From: G963556115 sp963666605
Lineage (GTDB): Bacteria; Planctomycetota; SZUA-567
DNA length: 64,000 nt
Direction of reading: 5' to 3'
Assembly: GCA_965140405.1 (NCBI GenBank)
Contig: OZ223208.1
Location: forward strand, 682,001-746,000
The position numbers and the translations under genes were made by a program. Under the pieces are notes generated by a model. The model worked only from the letters and a program-made list of their open reading frames with translations. It was not told where the DNA came from and did not search any database. This document shows, piece after piece, positions 16,829 through 26,192 of the stretch. Within the stretch, counting starts at the first letter, position 1. Each line of letters begins with the position of its first letter.

Positions 16829-18097
16829 ATGAACAGTAGAGAGAGAATCATAGCAACCATAGAACATAGAGAGCCAGATAGAGTTCCCCTAGACTTTGGA
16901 GCTACCCCAAGCTCAGGATTTTCAGCAATTGCCTATACCAATCTTTATAAATACCTTGGGATAACCGGACAAACTAAGGTTTACGATGTAGTCCAACAAC
17001 TAGCAGAACCTGAAGAATGGTGCTTGGATGGATTTGGTATTGATGTAATAGATATCGCTAGAGCCATACACACCAAAGAGACTGACTGGAAAGCAAGCAG
17101 ACTTCCTGATGGTAGCGCCAGCTACGTACCTTCTTGGTTCGATCCTGTAAGAGCTGAAAACGGTGAATATCAAGTATTCGATAATGAAGGTGACATGATT
17201 GCAAGAATGCCAGAAGGTGCAACATTCTATGACCAAACATATTTCCCATATATCGACGACTATCCAGACAGCTATGCCGATCTACCCAGAGCTATGCAGA
17301 AAGTTCTCTGGTCATACCTTGCTCAAAGCCCTTGGCAAGATGCAGGCAGGCCAAACTTTTGGGAAGACCTCAGAGCAACCTGCATAGAACTAAGATCAAC
17401 AACAGACAGAGCATTATTTATGGGTATTGGTTGTAATCTTTTCGAATGGGGTACCTTTCTCAGAAGAATTGATAATTTCCTAATGGATATCATTTCAGAA
17501 CCAGAAGAGGTCGAAGCCCTACTAGATGCCCTACTATCAATACACCTGCAGACACTAAAAAAGGCCTGCACTTATCTTGGTGATATTATAGATATATTCC
17601 GCTTTGGAGACGACCTCGGCATGAGCACCGGTCCATTTATGTCACCTGATACCTATAGAAATCTATTCAAGCCAAGACACAAACAGCTGGTTACATATTT
17701 AAAAGAGCATAGTACAGCCAAAGCTTTCTTGCACTCTTGTGGGTCGATATACAAGCTACTTCCAGACTTGATAGATGTTGGCTACGACATAATCAATCCA
17801 ATACAAACAAACTGCACCGACATGGAGCCAAGAACATTAAAAAAGGAGTTCGGCAGTAGCATAACCTTCTGGGGAGCAGGAGCAGATACCAGCAGTATTC
17901 TAAATCACTCCACTACAGAAGTTGTACGGCAACATGTTCTAGAGCGTTTAGAAATATTCTCTCCTGGAGGCGGCTACGTCTTCAATACTATTCACAACAT
18001 AATGCCAGACGTACCTCCAGAAAATATTATAGCGATGATCAAAGCTCTGAACGAATTCAACGGAATAAGTGATTCTAATTTACTCAACTCCAAATAA
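16829..18097 (+). CDS. Uroporphyrinogen-decarboxylase-family methyltransferase-like protein
   Basis: The 422-residue protein has the UROD barrel fold signature: RIIATIEHREPDRVPLDFGA at the N-terminus, a FRFGDDLG segment, and FLHSCGSIYKLLPDLI, where the Cys of HxCG is a zinc ligand in MtaA/MtbA-type methyltransferases. It ends FNTIHNIMPDVPPENIIAMI. True heme-pathway HemE lacks the HxC motif, so this is more likely a corrinoid-dependent methyltransferase-like or demethylase-like enzyme. No corrinoid protein is adjacent. It is divergent from the LacI gene, which may control it. AAGGA lies about 10 nt before the ATG. Confidence 0.8.
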   Translation: MNSRERIIATIEHREPDRVPLDFGATPSSGFSAIAYTNLYKYLGITGQTKVYDVVQQLAEPEEWCLDGFGIDVIDIARAIHTKETDWKASRLPDGSASYVPSWFDPVRAENGEYQVFDNEGDMIARMPEGATFYDQTYFPYIDDYPDSYADLPRAMQKVLWSYLAQSPWQDAGRPNFWEDLRATCIELRSTTDRALFMGIGCNLFEWGTFLRRIDNFLMDIISEPEEVEALLDALLSIHLQTLKKACTYLGDIIDIFRFGDDLGMSTGPFMSPDTYRNLFKPRHKQLVTYLKEHSTAKAFLHSCGSIYKLLPDLIDVGYDIINPIQTNCTDMEPRTLKKEFGSSITFWGAGADTSSILNHSTTEVVRQHVLERLEIFSPGGGYVFNTIHNIMPDVPPENIIAMIKALNEFNGISDSNLLNSK

Positions 18098-18129
18098 AAT
18101 ATATTCAGACGCACTTCATCATAAATAAA

Positions 18130-18156
18130 CAGGGTGTAGCAAAAAGCTACACCCTG
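18130..18156. terminator. Bidirectional terminator
   Basis: CAGGGTGTAGC (18130-18140) pairs perfectly with GCTACACCCTG (18146-18156) around AAAAA. On the minus strand a TTTATTTAT tract follows, so it best serves the PotD-like gene; the convergent UROD gene may also use it. Confidence 0.85.
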
Positions 18157-18189
18157 CAGAGATAATACCTCGCAAAACAGCGAAAAGCT

Positions 18190-19224
18190 CTAATCGAGTC
18201 CAGCCTTTAATTTTGCCCAATACTTTTCATAAATAGGTAACGCATCCCCAACATAATCCGTAAATACTGAAAGACCTAAATCTTGTTGCGTAGGATTAAT
18301 CACATTATTCTCTTTAAGCTCTTTATCGAGAAGATCAAAAGTTTTGACATTTGGAGTAGAATAATAATACTTCTCAACAACCATCTTATTGATCTCAGGC
18401 CGGAGGAGAAAGTCGATAAATTTGTAGGCATTATCCACATTCTTAGAACCCTTGGGTATCGCAAGACAGTCAATCCATAGCGACACACCCTCCTTAGGGT
18501 ATATTGCTTCAAGTCCTGGTACAGTAGCACTGAGCTGTAATGCTATGCCATTATATATCAAACCGACAACAGCATCTCCATTTTCAAATGCAGACTGTAA
18601 AGTATCAAATTTTACATCCTGCAACCTAGGCTTTAGTCTCCTAAGCCACTCATAAGCCTCTTTTATTTCATCAATATTGTGTGTATTAATAGAATACCCA
18701 AGGGCGTATAAAGCTACGCTAAAGACATCACGCAGGTCATCATACATTACAATCTTACCGGCAAATTCAGGCTTTAGTAAGTCATTCCAGCTCGTAATGG
18801 TAGCAGAATCGATATAATTTGAATTTACCAACATCAAAGTGGAGCCCCAACAATATGGAATAGCATAATCAGGGTTACTTCCTAGTCTATTCTTATCAAG
18901 GTACTTATAATTACTTAATTTACCCTTATCCAGCTTCCTGAGCATCCCGTCCTCAACCATCATGCTCACAAAATATCCAGACGGTACGACTATATCATAC
19001 CCATTACCAGAGGTAACAGAGACCATATCATACATTGCCTCATTAGACTCATATGTAGAGTATATAACCCTTATCCCCGTCTCTTTAGTAAATTTATCCA
19101 ATACTTCCTGCGGCATGTAATCCGACCAATTATAAACATAGAGCACACTCTCGGCAGCCTTGGCAGGCATTGAGAATACGCACACTAGGCAGAGCATTAT
19201 AACTAATAATGTTATTATTTTCAT
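18190..19224 (-). CDS. PotD/PotF-like periplasmic polyamine-binding protein, orphan
   Basis: The 344-residue protein has a Sec signal peptide (MKIITLLVIMLCLVCVFSMP, cleavage after AKA) and the polyamine-binding-protein fold: VLYVYNWSDYMPQEVLDKF, YDIVVPSGYFVSMM, WIDCLAIPKGSKN. Trp and acidic residues typical of amine binding are present. Spermidine or putrescine is the likely ligand by family. No potABC genes flank it; it stands alone with its own strong terminator, so it either works with a transporter elsewhere or acts as a sensor. AGGAAG precedes the ATG. Confidence 0.88.
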   Translation of the reverse strand: MKIITLLVIMLCLVCVFSMPAKAAESVLYVYNWSDYMPQEVLDKFTKETGIRVIYSTYESNEAMYDMVSVTSGNGYDIVVPSGYFVSMMVEDGMLRKLDKGKLSNYKYLDKNRLGSNPDYAIPYCWGSTLMLVNSNYIDSATITSWNDLLKPEFAGKIVMYDDLRDVFSVALYALGYSINTHNIDEIKEAYEWLRRLKPRLQDVKFDTLQSAFENGDAVVGLIYNGIALQLSATVPGLEAIYPKEGVSLWIDCLAIPKGSKNVDNAYKFIDFLLRPEINKMVVEKYYYSTPNVKTFDLLDKELKENNVINPTQQDLGLSVFTDYVGDALPIYEKYWAKLKAGLD

Positions 19225-19392
19225 CTTAGCTCTTCCTCAACTAATCAACATAATCGTAATATTTATAAATATAATTATACTCACAAAGAGTAGTCCACTC
19301 AAGGAATTTACCTCCTGTTTTGAACAAAATTAGCCATATGACAAATTTTAACCAAACGCCTATGAATGTAATAAATTGAAATATATAGCACA

Positions 19393-19425
19393 AATGCAGG
19401 CTCCTGAAAACAGGTCGCCTGCATT
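19393..19425 (-). terminator. Hairpin terminator after the coiled-coil gene
   Basis: AATGCAGGC (19393-19401) pairs with GCCTGCATT (19417-19425), with an inner CCTG-AAAA-CAGG stem. It lies 49 bp past the stop of the minus-strand gene at 19474. A run of nine A on the plus strand precedes it on the minus-strand side. Confidence 0.6.
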
Positions 19426-19473
19426 ATAAAAAAAAACTACTCCAAACAATATGACGAAATGTACAACTAATTT

Positions 19474-21057
19474 CTAATCACGTAACTCCATAGAGATCAT
19501 ACTAAATTGATCTTTTAGACGCCCTATATTGAGTGGTTTGATACTTGGCAGCTCCATGCTAACTAAATCTTTAAGCCCAGACGAACTACTCTTCATCACA
19601 GCAAGAAGACCAGAAGCAAGTTGAGTCGTCCTCCACGTATCCATAACGATAACAAGCTGGCTCTCAATTTCACGCTTACTAGACTCTAGACTTACAAGGT
19701 AGTCGCTCAAGTATTGTCCATACGCACCAGCAGCTGTATATACTTCAGCCTGAGCTCTCAAATTATTTTTTAGCATAGCAAGGTTCGCTGGATTTTCTTG
19801 ATTCTTGGCAATTAATGCCTTAGTATCCTTTGAAGCGATTTGCGCCCGCACCCTATATTCATTAATTTTCGGTAGATAGTCATTCTTAATTTTATCAATT
19901 TCTACTTCATGAGATAGTTTTAATGCTTCAACCAATACAGCATACATTCCATAGTACTTTTTAATAGTATTGATATAATCTTGATTTGATTCTGCCAACT
20001 CTTCCAAAATACCTACAAGTTGTTTAATATTGTAGAAAATACTATTGAGCGTAATAAAGCTATCTCCAGATACCATTACCACAAGGCTATATACCTGATC
20101 ATCAGAAAGTTTTATGCCGCTACGTTCAAGTAATTCACTCTTTATAGTCGCAAGAATATTTTTCTGTCTCACCTTTAAATCTGCAATCTCTGCTTCAGAT
20201 GCTGCAATTTTAGATTTATAATCCTCTACTGTATTTTTCCACACTTTATCGACGCCCTCTACTTTCACAGGAGCGACAACCATCTTCTCTCTTAATGCAA
20301 TAATATCTGTATTCTTCTCACGAATTTCCTCTTCAAGATCAGCATACTCCTGCTTTCTATCAGAGACATTCGACACCTCAAGAACTTCAAGAACCTCAGT
20401 AAGCATCTTATCAATCTTTTTACGGTTTGAGTCTCTATCCTCACCAAATAACGAATCAGCCGGCAAAGAATCCTGCTTTTGTAGCTTCTGAGCAATCTCA
20501 TCCAAATCAATATTTATCTCATCCCATAATTCTGCCCTATCTGGGTATCCTGTAGAACCATCTTCAGATTCGTCACTACTAAATGCTTCAGCAACCCTAC
20601 CCCATAACTCTGCAGCAGAACTACCAACACGACTTGTCATAGATTCACTCTTTTTTTTTTCCATTTGTGGAACAGGAGGAGCCCCCGGGGTTTCAGAATC
20701 ATTTGAATCTTTTTCATTCGCACCAGGAATAGCTAGACTATCATCACCAAAGGTACCTTCCTTCATTTCCTCAGGTTCATTATCATCATCTGTAGCCCAG
20801 TTCCATGCCTCCACAGACTTATCACCGACCTCTTTGCCTACTTCGACACTTTTTTCTTTTACAATACGCCCACCCTTTACCGCAGCATCTGATACTTTAT
20901 CCCATATATTTACTACAGAATCAGAAATACTTTCATCACTATCGTCACTCGCAAAAGAGACTCCACTTATACTAGTCATCCCAACAAGCACGACAGCAAG
21001 TGTTGTGATCCTCACACTATCTATAAAATTCATAAATTTATTTTTCCTAATAGCCAT
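19474..21057 (-). CDS. Secreted coiled-coil protein of unknown function
   Basis: I do not recognise the family. The likely start is the ATG at 21057 (AGAGGA about 9 nt upstream), giving about 527 residues. A signal-peptide-like segment (ITTLAVVLVGMTSISGVSFA) is followed by an acidic region with a lysine/valine heptad stretch (KGGRIVKEKSVEVGKEVGDKS). A low-complexity Asp/Glu/Pro linker comes next (about 75-130), then a mostly helical body with strong coiled-coil character (LEEEIREKNTDIIALREKM, KSKIAASEAEIADLKVRQ). The C-terminal third is also helical. A periplasmic structural or envelope-spanning role is possible but inferred. It is monocistronic. Confidence 0.7.
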   Translation of the reverse strand: MAIRKNKFMNFIDSVRITTLAVVLVGMTSISGVSFASDDSDESISDSVVNIWDKVSDAAVKGGRIVKEKSVEVGKEVGDKSVEAWNWATDDDNEPEEMKEGTFGDDSLAIPGANEKDSNDSETPGAPPVPQMEKKKSESMTSRVGSSAAELWGRVAEAFSSDESEDGSTGYPDRAELWDEINIDLDEIAQKLQKQDSLPADSLFGEDRDSNRKKIDKMLTEVLEVLEVSNVSDRKQEYADLEEEIREKNTDIIALREKMVVAPVKVEGVDKVWKNTVEDYKSKIAASEAEIADLKVRQKNILATIKSELLERSGIKLSDDQVYSLVVMVSGDSFITLNSIFYNIKQLVGILEELAESNQDYINTIKKYYGMYAVLVEALKLSHEVEIDKIKNDYLPKINEYRVRAQIASKDTKALIAKNQENPANLAMLKNNLRAQAEVYTAAGAYGQYLSDYLVSLESSKREIESQLVIVMDTWRTTQLASGLLAVMKSSSSGLKDLVSMELPSIKPLNIGRLKDQFSMISMELRD

Positions 21058-21118
21058 AACTACGATCCTCTCAAAAATAAAATCAATTAAATGGCACAAA
21101 AAGATATACTATCACTAA

Positions 21119-21588
21119 TTTTACTCAGCCAACTTTCATTGTAAACAAAAAAAAGAGGGATAGAAAATCATGAACTATTCACCTGCGAATAACACTGCTA
21201 CTCACTGAATATAAATTTATCAAAATAAATCCTACTATCCCTGCCAATCCTGCTCAAACTTTGCGGTAACACGTATCATATCGATTATACTGATTCAATA
21301 TTTCTAATAACCAATAATAATATTATGACCAACATAACATGCATTACCAACTACATATCACGCCCTATGTTAATGGTGTCCTTCTTATTTTCTTGCAAAA
21401 ATTAAATACTACGGTACGATTATTAAATAAAATGAAACAACAAAACAGTTACAAGTAAACGTTATTGCGATACCTTAAAAAGTCCTTTCAAGATATTATG
21501 TACGCGTCCACAATCTATTTTTTTAAGATAATGACAAATTTAAACTTTTATTAACTATATTGCTTTTCCTAGTTACTAAGGAGAATAT
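21119..21588. other. Non-coding stretch between the coiled-coil gene and the small ORF
   Basis: About 470 bp of very AT-rich sequence. I see no gene with a start, ribosome binding site and conserved sequence, and no strong hairpin. It must contain the promoters for the divergent coiled-coil gene and the downstream small ORF or EamA gene. Confidence 0.5.
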
Positions 21589-21666
21589 ATGCTGAAATCT
21601 AGTTGTGGATCATTTACAAATAACACTGCAATCCCCCTAAAGAACTCCTATGAAAAGGCATCATAA
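21589..21666 (+). CDS. Candidate 25-residue small protein or leader peptide
   Basis: ATG at 21589 is preceded by a perfect AAGGAG (21578-21583) at 5-nt spacing, among the best ribosome binding sites in the window. The frame encodes MLKSSCGSFTNN, continues to 25 residues and stops at TAA 21664-21666, 90 bp before the EamA transporter. No family is recognised and no repeated regulatory codons are obvious. It could be a real small protein, a leader peptide, or a remnant. Confidence 0.4.
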   Translation: MLKSSCGSFTNNTAIPLKNSYEKAS

Positions 21667-21756
21667 ATCAAGGACGAGCTATATACTACCATCAAGGAAC
21701 TCATTATTTCATAAACGACAATATTCGGCATCTTTTCTAGGGATTAAGCAATTATA

Positions 21757-22644
21757 ATGACTCAAAATAAAAACAGAAACAATTTAAAGCTTGGTATCAC
21801 TCTTGCCGCCTTAGCATCTATATCAATAGCATGCATGAATGCATTTGCTAAGGAACTCGGCACCTCTGTATCAACACCAGTATTGGTTCTATTCCGCTTC
21901 TTATTTAGTTTTATATGTATTATTCCCTGGGTTGTAAAAGATAAGAATTTTTCCTTCAAAGTGGACAAACCTCTTCACTTTGCAATTAGAATATCCTCTG
22001 CTCTCCTTGCTATGGTATGTATTTTTACTGCTTTAAGACGAACGTCACTAACCTCTGTACTATTACTATCCAGTACGACACCCCTCTTTATCCCAATTTT
22101 AGCAGCAATCTTTTTCAAGATAAAAACCCACACATCAATATATTTAGCAATTGCGCTTGGTTTTGTTGGTGTTGCTATCGTTCTACACCCAGCCGAAGAT
22201 ATTTCAATTAACAGTGGAGAGTTACTTGCGACTACAGCAGGCATACTTGCAGCAGTAGCTTTACTTGAAGTGAGAATACTTAGTAAGACAAATACTACAC
22301 TTCAGATACTATTCTATTATTATGGCGTGAGTGCTCTTGTTACACTTATAGCATCACTCTTTCAATGGAGTTGGCCAGAAAATTACTATCACTGGCTAAT
22401 GATATTGTTTGTTGGAATTACTGGAACGATCTATCAGATTAGCATTACAATCGCTATTTCTAACGCTCCGTCTAGAATTGTCACTCCTTTAGCGTTCAGT
22501 AGTGTTATATGGGGAGGGAGTATTGAGTACTTTATCTGGCATCAGAAGCCGAGCTTATATGCAATAATAGGATTTACTATTATAATCATTAGCATACTCT
22601 TGGTTGTACATTTTGGGAATAAATATATAGTTTTGAAGCGATAG
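21757..22644 (+). CDS. EamA/DMT-family transporter
   Basis: This 295-residue integral membrane protein has about ten hydrophobic helices arranged as two EamA repeats (about 15-140 and 155-290). The repeat motif is seen in SIACMNAFAKELGT and FRFLFSFICIIPW, and the second half has VTPLAFSSVIWGGSIEYFIW. Drug/metabolite transporters export amino acids, nucleosides or other metabolites; the substrate is not predictable. The ribosome binding site before this ATG is weak, in contrast to the small ORF upstream, so translation may depend on leader reading. A 15-bp perfect terminator hairpin follows. Confidence 0.9.
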   Translation: MTQNKNRNNLKLGITLAALASISIACMNAFAKELGTSVSTPVLVLFRFLFSFICIIPWVVKDKNFSFKVDKPLHFAIRISSALLAMVCIFTALRRTSLTSVLLLSSTTPLFIPILAAIFFKIKTHTSIYLAIALGFVGVAIVLHPAEDISINSGELLATTAGILAAVALLEVRILSKTNTTLQILFYYYGVSALVTLIASLFQWSWPENYYHWLMILFVGITGTIYQISITIAISNAPSRIVTPLAFSSVIWGGSIEYFIWHQKPSLYAIIGFTIIIISILLVVHFGNKYIVLKR

Positions 22645-22726
22645 CCCTTGCTACTCATAGCTTAGAAGTTCAATTATTTAAACACACAAGACCACAAGCC
22701 ACAGGTTCTCTTATCATTAAAAAAAA

Positions 22727-22765
22727 TAGCAGGCGTGAAGGTTCATCAAGCCTTCACGCCTGCTA
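22727..22765. terminator. Strong bidirectional terminator
   Basis: A perfect 15-bp stem (22727-22741 with 22751-22765) with a 9-nt loop. On the minus strand it is followed by T6, fitting termination of the beta-glucosidase operon; it also ends the convergent EamA transcript. Confidence 0.9.
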
Positions 22766-22840
22766 CGTACCACACACACTGCATTTTTCATCATGTTTAC
22801 TTCATTTTGCTACTTATGGTGCATTATTTACTGCTATTCA

Positions 22841-24160
22841 TTAGCACTCTTCGCTACCAGAGATTATCTCTCTGTAATAATAGTAACTATCCTTTGGTAT
22901 ACGCCTCATATCCTGATAATCACAGTAGATTACCCCGAAGCGTCTGGTATATCCCCATGCCCACTCAAAGTTATCTATAAACGACCACGCATAGTATCCT
23001 TTTAGATTCACTCCTTCATTTACTAGTTTTCCTACTTGTTCAAAATGGTTTGCATAGTACTCAACACGCTCTGGATCATGACATCTAGTTTCATCTTCAT
23101 TAAGAGTATCATAACAAGCACAACCATTCTCAGTAATATATAGTGGTATGTCACCATAATTTCTCTGAACCTGTTTAACAAGACGGTATAGTCCAGTTGG
23201 CACAATATCCCATCCCATAGCTGTTTTAATTTTTGCCGTAGGAACGAATCTAAACTTTTCTGGTGTATCTGCATCAAAAGTCACAGCATCTTCAAAGTAG
23301 TAATTGATTCCAAGGAAGTCTATCTTTTCCGAAATAATATCCATGTCACCGCGCTCAATAGGCAGTTCAATTCCTAAAGCAAGAAGGTGCCTCTCAGGAT
23401 ATTTTGCTTTAAAAATAGGATCAGTAAACATATAGAAGCCTTTATCCGCACCTCTATCTGCTGCTTCAGCATCAAGTTCTCCTGGATTAGCCGCACGAGG
23501 ATATGAAAGATTCAAGACAGTACCAATCTGCCCCTGGCACTTCATCGCTCTAAACTTCTTCACACCTAATCCATGTGCAAGATTAAGGTGATGGACAGCC
23601 ATATATGCTTCCTTCTGATTTTTGTGCCCCGGAGCATGCTCACCGAATTCATAACTAACATACGACGAACAGAACGGCTCATTGAGAGTAACCCACATCT
23701 TGACCTTGTCGCCTAAATTACGCAGGCAACTCTCCGCATAGGTCTCAAACGCATAAGCAACCTCACGATTGGTCCAGCCACCTATATCCTGCAAGTACTG
23801 AGGTAGATCCCAGTGATACATTGTCACATTCGGCTCTATGCCATTTGCCAATAGTTCATCAATTAGTCTATGATAGTAGTCAAAACCCGCAATATTTTCT
23901 TTATCCATTGACTCAGGGAAGATACGAGGCCAAGCAATAGAGAATCTATAGGACTTTACTCCAAGTTCTTTCATTAGCTGAACATCTTCTTTGTAGCGAT
24001 TGAACTGATCACTAGCTCTATCACCATTATGACCGTGCTTTACACCTTTTTTAGCAAATGTATCCCAGATACACTCTCCCTTTTCCCCAGTTCCTCGACC
24101 TTCAACCTGGTAGCTTGCCGTAGCAACACCCCAGATAAAGTCATCACTAACTTTATACAT
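22841..24160 (-). CDS. bglA: GH1 beta-glucosidase
   Basis: The protein of about 439 residues is a canonical glycoside hydrolase family 1 enzyme. The N-terminus FIWGVATASYQVEG, the acid/base Glu161 in TLNEP and the nucleophile Glu344 in YITENG are all present, as is the FEWAWGYTRRFG segment. It hydrolyses beta-glucosides such as cellobiose; GH1 enzymes can also act on galactosides or 6-phospho-glucosides. No signal peptide, so cytoplasmic. It is the last gene of the operon encoding an Opp-type importer, so imported beta-glucosides are its likely substrate. I chose the ATG at 24160 because AAAGG lies 8 nt before it; an ATG 15 nt upstream overlaps that site. Confidence 0.95.
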   Translation of the reverse strand: MYKVSDDFIWGVATASYQVEGRGTGEKGECIWDTFAKKGVKHGHNGDRASDQFNRYKEDVQLMKELGVKSYRFSIAWPRIFPESMDKENIAGFDYYHRLIDELLANGIEPNVTMYHWDLPQYLQDIGGWTNREVAYAFETYAESCLRNLGDKVKMWVTLNEPFCSSYVSYEFGEHAPGHKNQKEAYMAVHHLNLAHGLGVKKFRAMKCQGQIGTVLNLSYPRAANPGELDAEAADRGADKGFYMFTDPIFKAKYPERHLLALGIELPIERGDMDIISEKIDFLGINYYFEDAVTFDADTPEKFRFVPTAKIKTAMGWDIVPTGLYRLVKQVQRNYGDIPLYITENGCACYDTLNEDETRCHDPERVEYYANHFEQVGKLVNEGVNLKGYYAWSFIDNFEWAWGYTRRFGVIYCDYQDMRRIPKDSYYYYREIISGSEEC

Positions 24161-24219
24161 AATAAAACCTTTCATAATTTTTTGGTATCAGCTAATTCAC
24201 ACCTAAAAATATTGTCTAT

Positions 24220-25218
24220 CTATAAATGGTTACACCTAACGAATCTTCCTTCATCAACCTCTACCGCCTCAGGGAATACCTCAAGACAAATATCAGTTGC
24301 TTTCAAACATCTAGGAGCAAAAGGACATCCCTTACTCTCAGGGGTCCATTGCTGAATTTCAGAGCGTCCTTTTTCTTTTAGCTCTGCGACTGTCTCTCTT
24401 TCAGGATCAGGAGCGGCAGAAATAAGGAGCTGAGTATATGGATGAGCTGGATGCTGTACTACTTTATTAACCTCGCCCCACTCGACCATGTGTCCACAAT
24501 ATAGTACGATGATTCGATCAGAGAAGTATCTGGCTGTAGCAATATCGTGAGTTATATATAGGAACGATTTCTTATTTTCAAGTTTCATCTTATTGAGCAG
24601 GTTTAACACTCCAAGCCTTATTGATACGTCAAGCATTGATGTAGGCTCATCAGCAAATATTACATCTGCACCGATTGCAAGCACCTTACCGATAAACGCT
24701 CTCTGCTTCTGTCCTCCTGAAAGCTGGTGCGGGTACTTTTTCTTCTGCTCAGCCGCGGGTACAAGCCCGACCGTATCCAATATTTCATTGATCTTCATAT
24801 CCAAGTCTGCTTTATTCTTATAGCCATGATAGAGCTTGAGCGGACGTGAAAGAATGTACTCAATGCTATGCAAAGGATTTAATGACGAGAAGGGATCTTG
24901 AAATATCATCTGAACCTTTTCTCGATACTTTTTATAATCAGCCTTTGTCTCAAAGTTATGAACATCCATATCCTGATATGTCATGCTTCCAGATGTAGGC
25001 TCATGCACCCTCATTGCTATTCTACATAAAGTAGATTTCCCACAACCCGACTCACCAACCACAGCCAAAGACTCACCTTCATACATTGTAAATGAAACAT
25101 CATTTAGCGCTCTAAGTGTGCTACTGCCAGCAAAAAAACCACCACTCTTCTGCACCTGAAAATCCATTACAATATTCTTAGCTTCAAAGATCGGCTTAAG
25201 TAAAGTTTTACTACTCAT
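24220..25218 (-). CDS. Opp/Dpp-type ABC transporter ATPase (OppF-like)
   Basis: The 332-residue ATPase has Walker A GESGCGKST, the LSGGQKQR signature and Walker B VIFADEPTS, then the C-terminal oligopeptide-transporter extension with the Cys-rich CPFAPRCLKATDIC motif, a predicted [4Fe-4S] site in this family. It pairs with the OppD-like ATPase whose stop is 2 bp before its start region. Together they power the two permeases. The neighbouring beta-glucosidase argues for an oligosaccharide rather than peptide substrate, as described for the cello-oligosaccharide Opp-like systems of Thermotoga. Confidence 0.92.
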   Translation of the reverse strand: MSSKTLLKPIFEAKNIVMDFQVQKSGGFFAGSSTLRALNDVSFTMYEGESLAVVGESGCGKSTLCRIAMRVHEPTSGSMTYQDMDVHNFETKADYKKYREKVQMIFQDPFSSLNPLHSIEYILSRPLKLYHGYKNKADLDMKINEILDTVGLVPAAEQKKKYPHQLSGGQKQRAFIGKVLAIGADVIFADEPTSMLDVSIRLGVLNLLNKMKLENKKSFLYITHDIATARYFSDRIIVLYCGHMVEWGEVNKVVQHPAHPYTQLLISAAPDPERETVAELKEKGRSEIQQWTPESKGCPFAPRCLKATDICLEVFPEAVEVDEGRFVRCNHL

Positions 25219-25220
25219 AA

Positions 25221-26192
25221 TTAAACCTTCCCTTCTATCAGCTGGTTATGACAACAGACAAAGTTATGTTTATTATCCCCTGCTTGCGGTTCATACCTTC
25301 TGCATTCACCAGTAACATTAAAACACCTATCTTGGAATCTACAACCTTTAGGCAGCATTGACAAACTTACTGGAGAGCCTTCAATACCTTCCATATATTT
25401 AATCTCACCTTGAAGCGATGGGAAAGAATTTTTTAGCCCATAAGTATACGGATGCCTAGGGCTCTTCAATATCTGCTCAGATGGAGCCATCTCTACAATT
25501 TTCCCAGCGTACATCACCGCAACAGTATCGCAGAACTCCATCATTAAGCTTAGGTCATGAGTAATAAAGAGAATAGAAAATTTAAACCTTTCTTTTAACT
25601 CATATATTTTCTGTAAAATTTCTCGTTGCACCACAGTGTCAAGAGCAGTAGTAGGTTCATCAAGAATCAGAAGTTTTGGATTTAGTGCCAATGCCATCGC
25701 GATAATAGCTCTCTGCCTCATACCACCAGAGAACTGGTGTGGATAGTCTCTAAGACGATCTGGACTTATATCAACAATCTTCATAAGCTCGGCCGATCGC
25801 TCATATGCCTCTTTCTTGCTCTTTGCAATTCCATGATACTTGAAAATTTCATAAAACTGTTTATCAAGACGTACAACTGGATTGAGACAGTTCATCGCAC
25901 TCTGAAAGACCATACTCATCTCTTCCCAACGAAACTTTCTCAACTCTTCAGTATCTAAGCTGATCACGTCAGTACCGTCAAGTTTGATCTCTCCTTCTGA
26001 AATTATAGCAGGCGGTCTATGAAGTCTCATAAGTGAGTAAGCAATAGTTGACTTTCCACATCCAGATTCACCAGCAAGCCCTAGTATCTCTTCGGGGTTT
26101 ATTGTAAAGCTTACATCATCAACTGCTCTCACGCTTCCGTCCATTGTTATATAATCAACCGAAAGGTTATTGACCTCTAATAATGGTTTCAT
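25221..26192 (-). CDS. Opp/Dpp-type ABC transporter ATPase (OppD-like)
   Basis: The 323-residue partner ATPase has Walker A GESGCGKST, signature FSGGMRQR, Walker B LLILDEPTTALD and the C-terminal CRFQDRCFNVTGEC motif. It abuts the OppC-like permease gene (stop and start adjacent) and the OppF-like gene, so the genes are translationally linked. AAAGG precedes the ATG. Confidence 0.93.
   Translation of the reverse strand: MKPLLEVNNLSVDYITMDGSVRAVDDVSFTINPEEILGLAGESGCGKSTIAYSLMRLHRPPAIISEGEIKLDGTDVISLDTEELRKFRWEEMSMVFQSAMNCLNPVVRLDKQFYEIFKYHGIAKSKKEAYERSAELMKIVDISPDRLRDYPHQFSGGMRQRAIIAMALALNPKLLILDEPTTALDTVVQREILQKIYELKERFKFSILFITHDLSLMMEFCDTVAVMYAGKIVEMAPSEQILKSPRHPYTYGLKNSFPSLQGEIKYMEGIEGSPVSLSMLPKGCRFQDRCFNVTGECRRYEPQAGDNKHNFVCCHNQLIEGKV

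Noticed and set aside
16829..18097. Heme-pathway uroporphyrinogen decarboxylase (HemE)
   Set aside because: It is longer than HemE, contains the HxCG zinc motif of corrinoid-type methyltransferases and has no heme genes around it.
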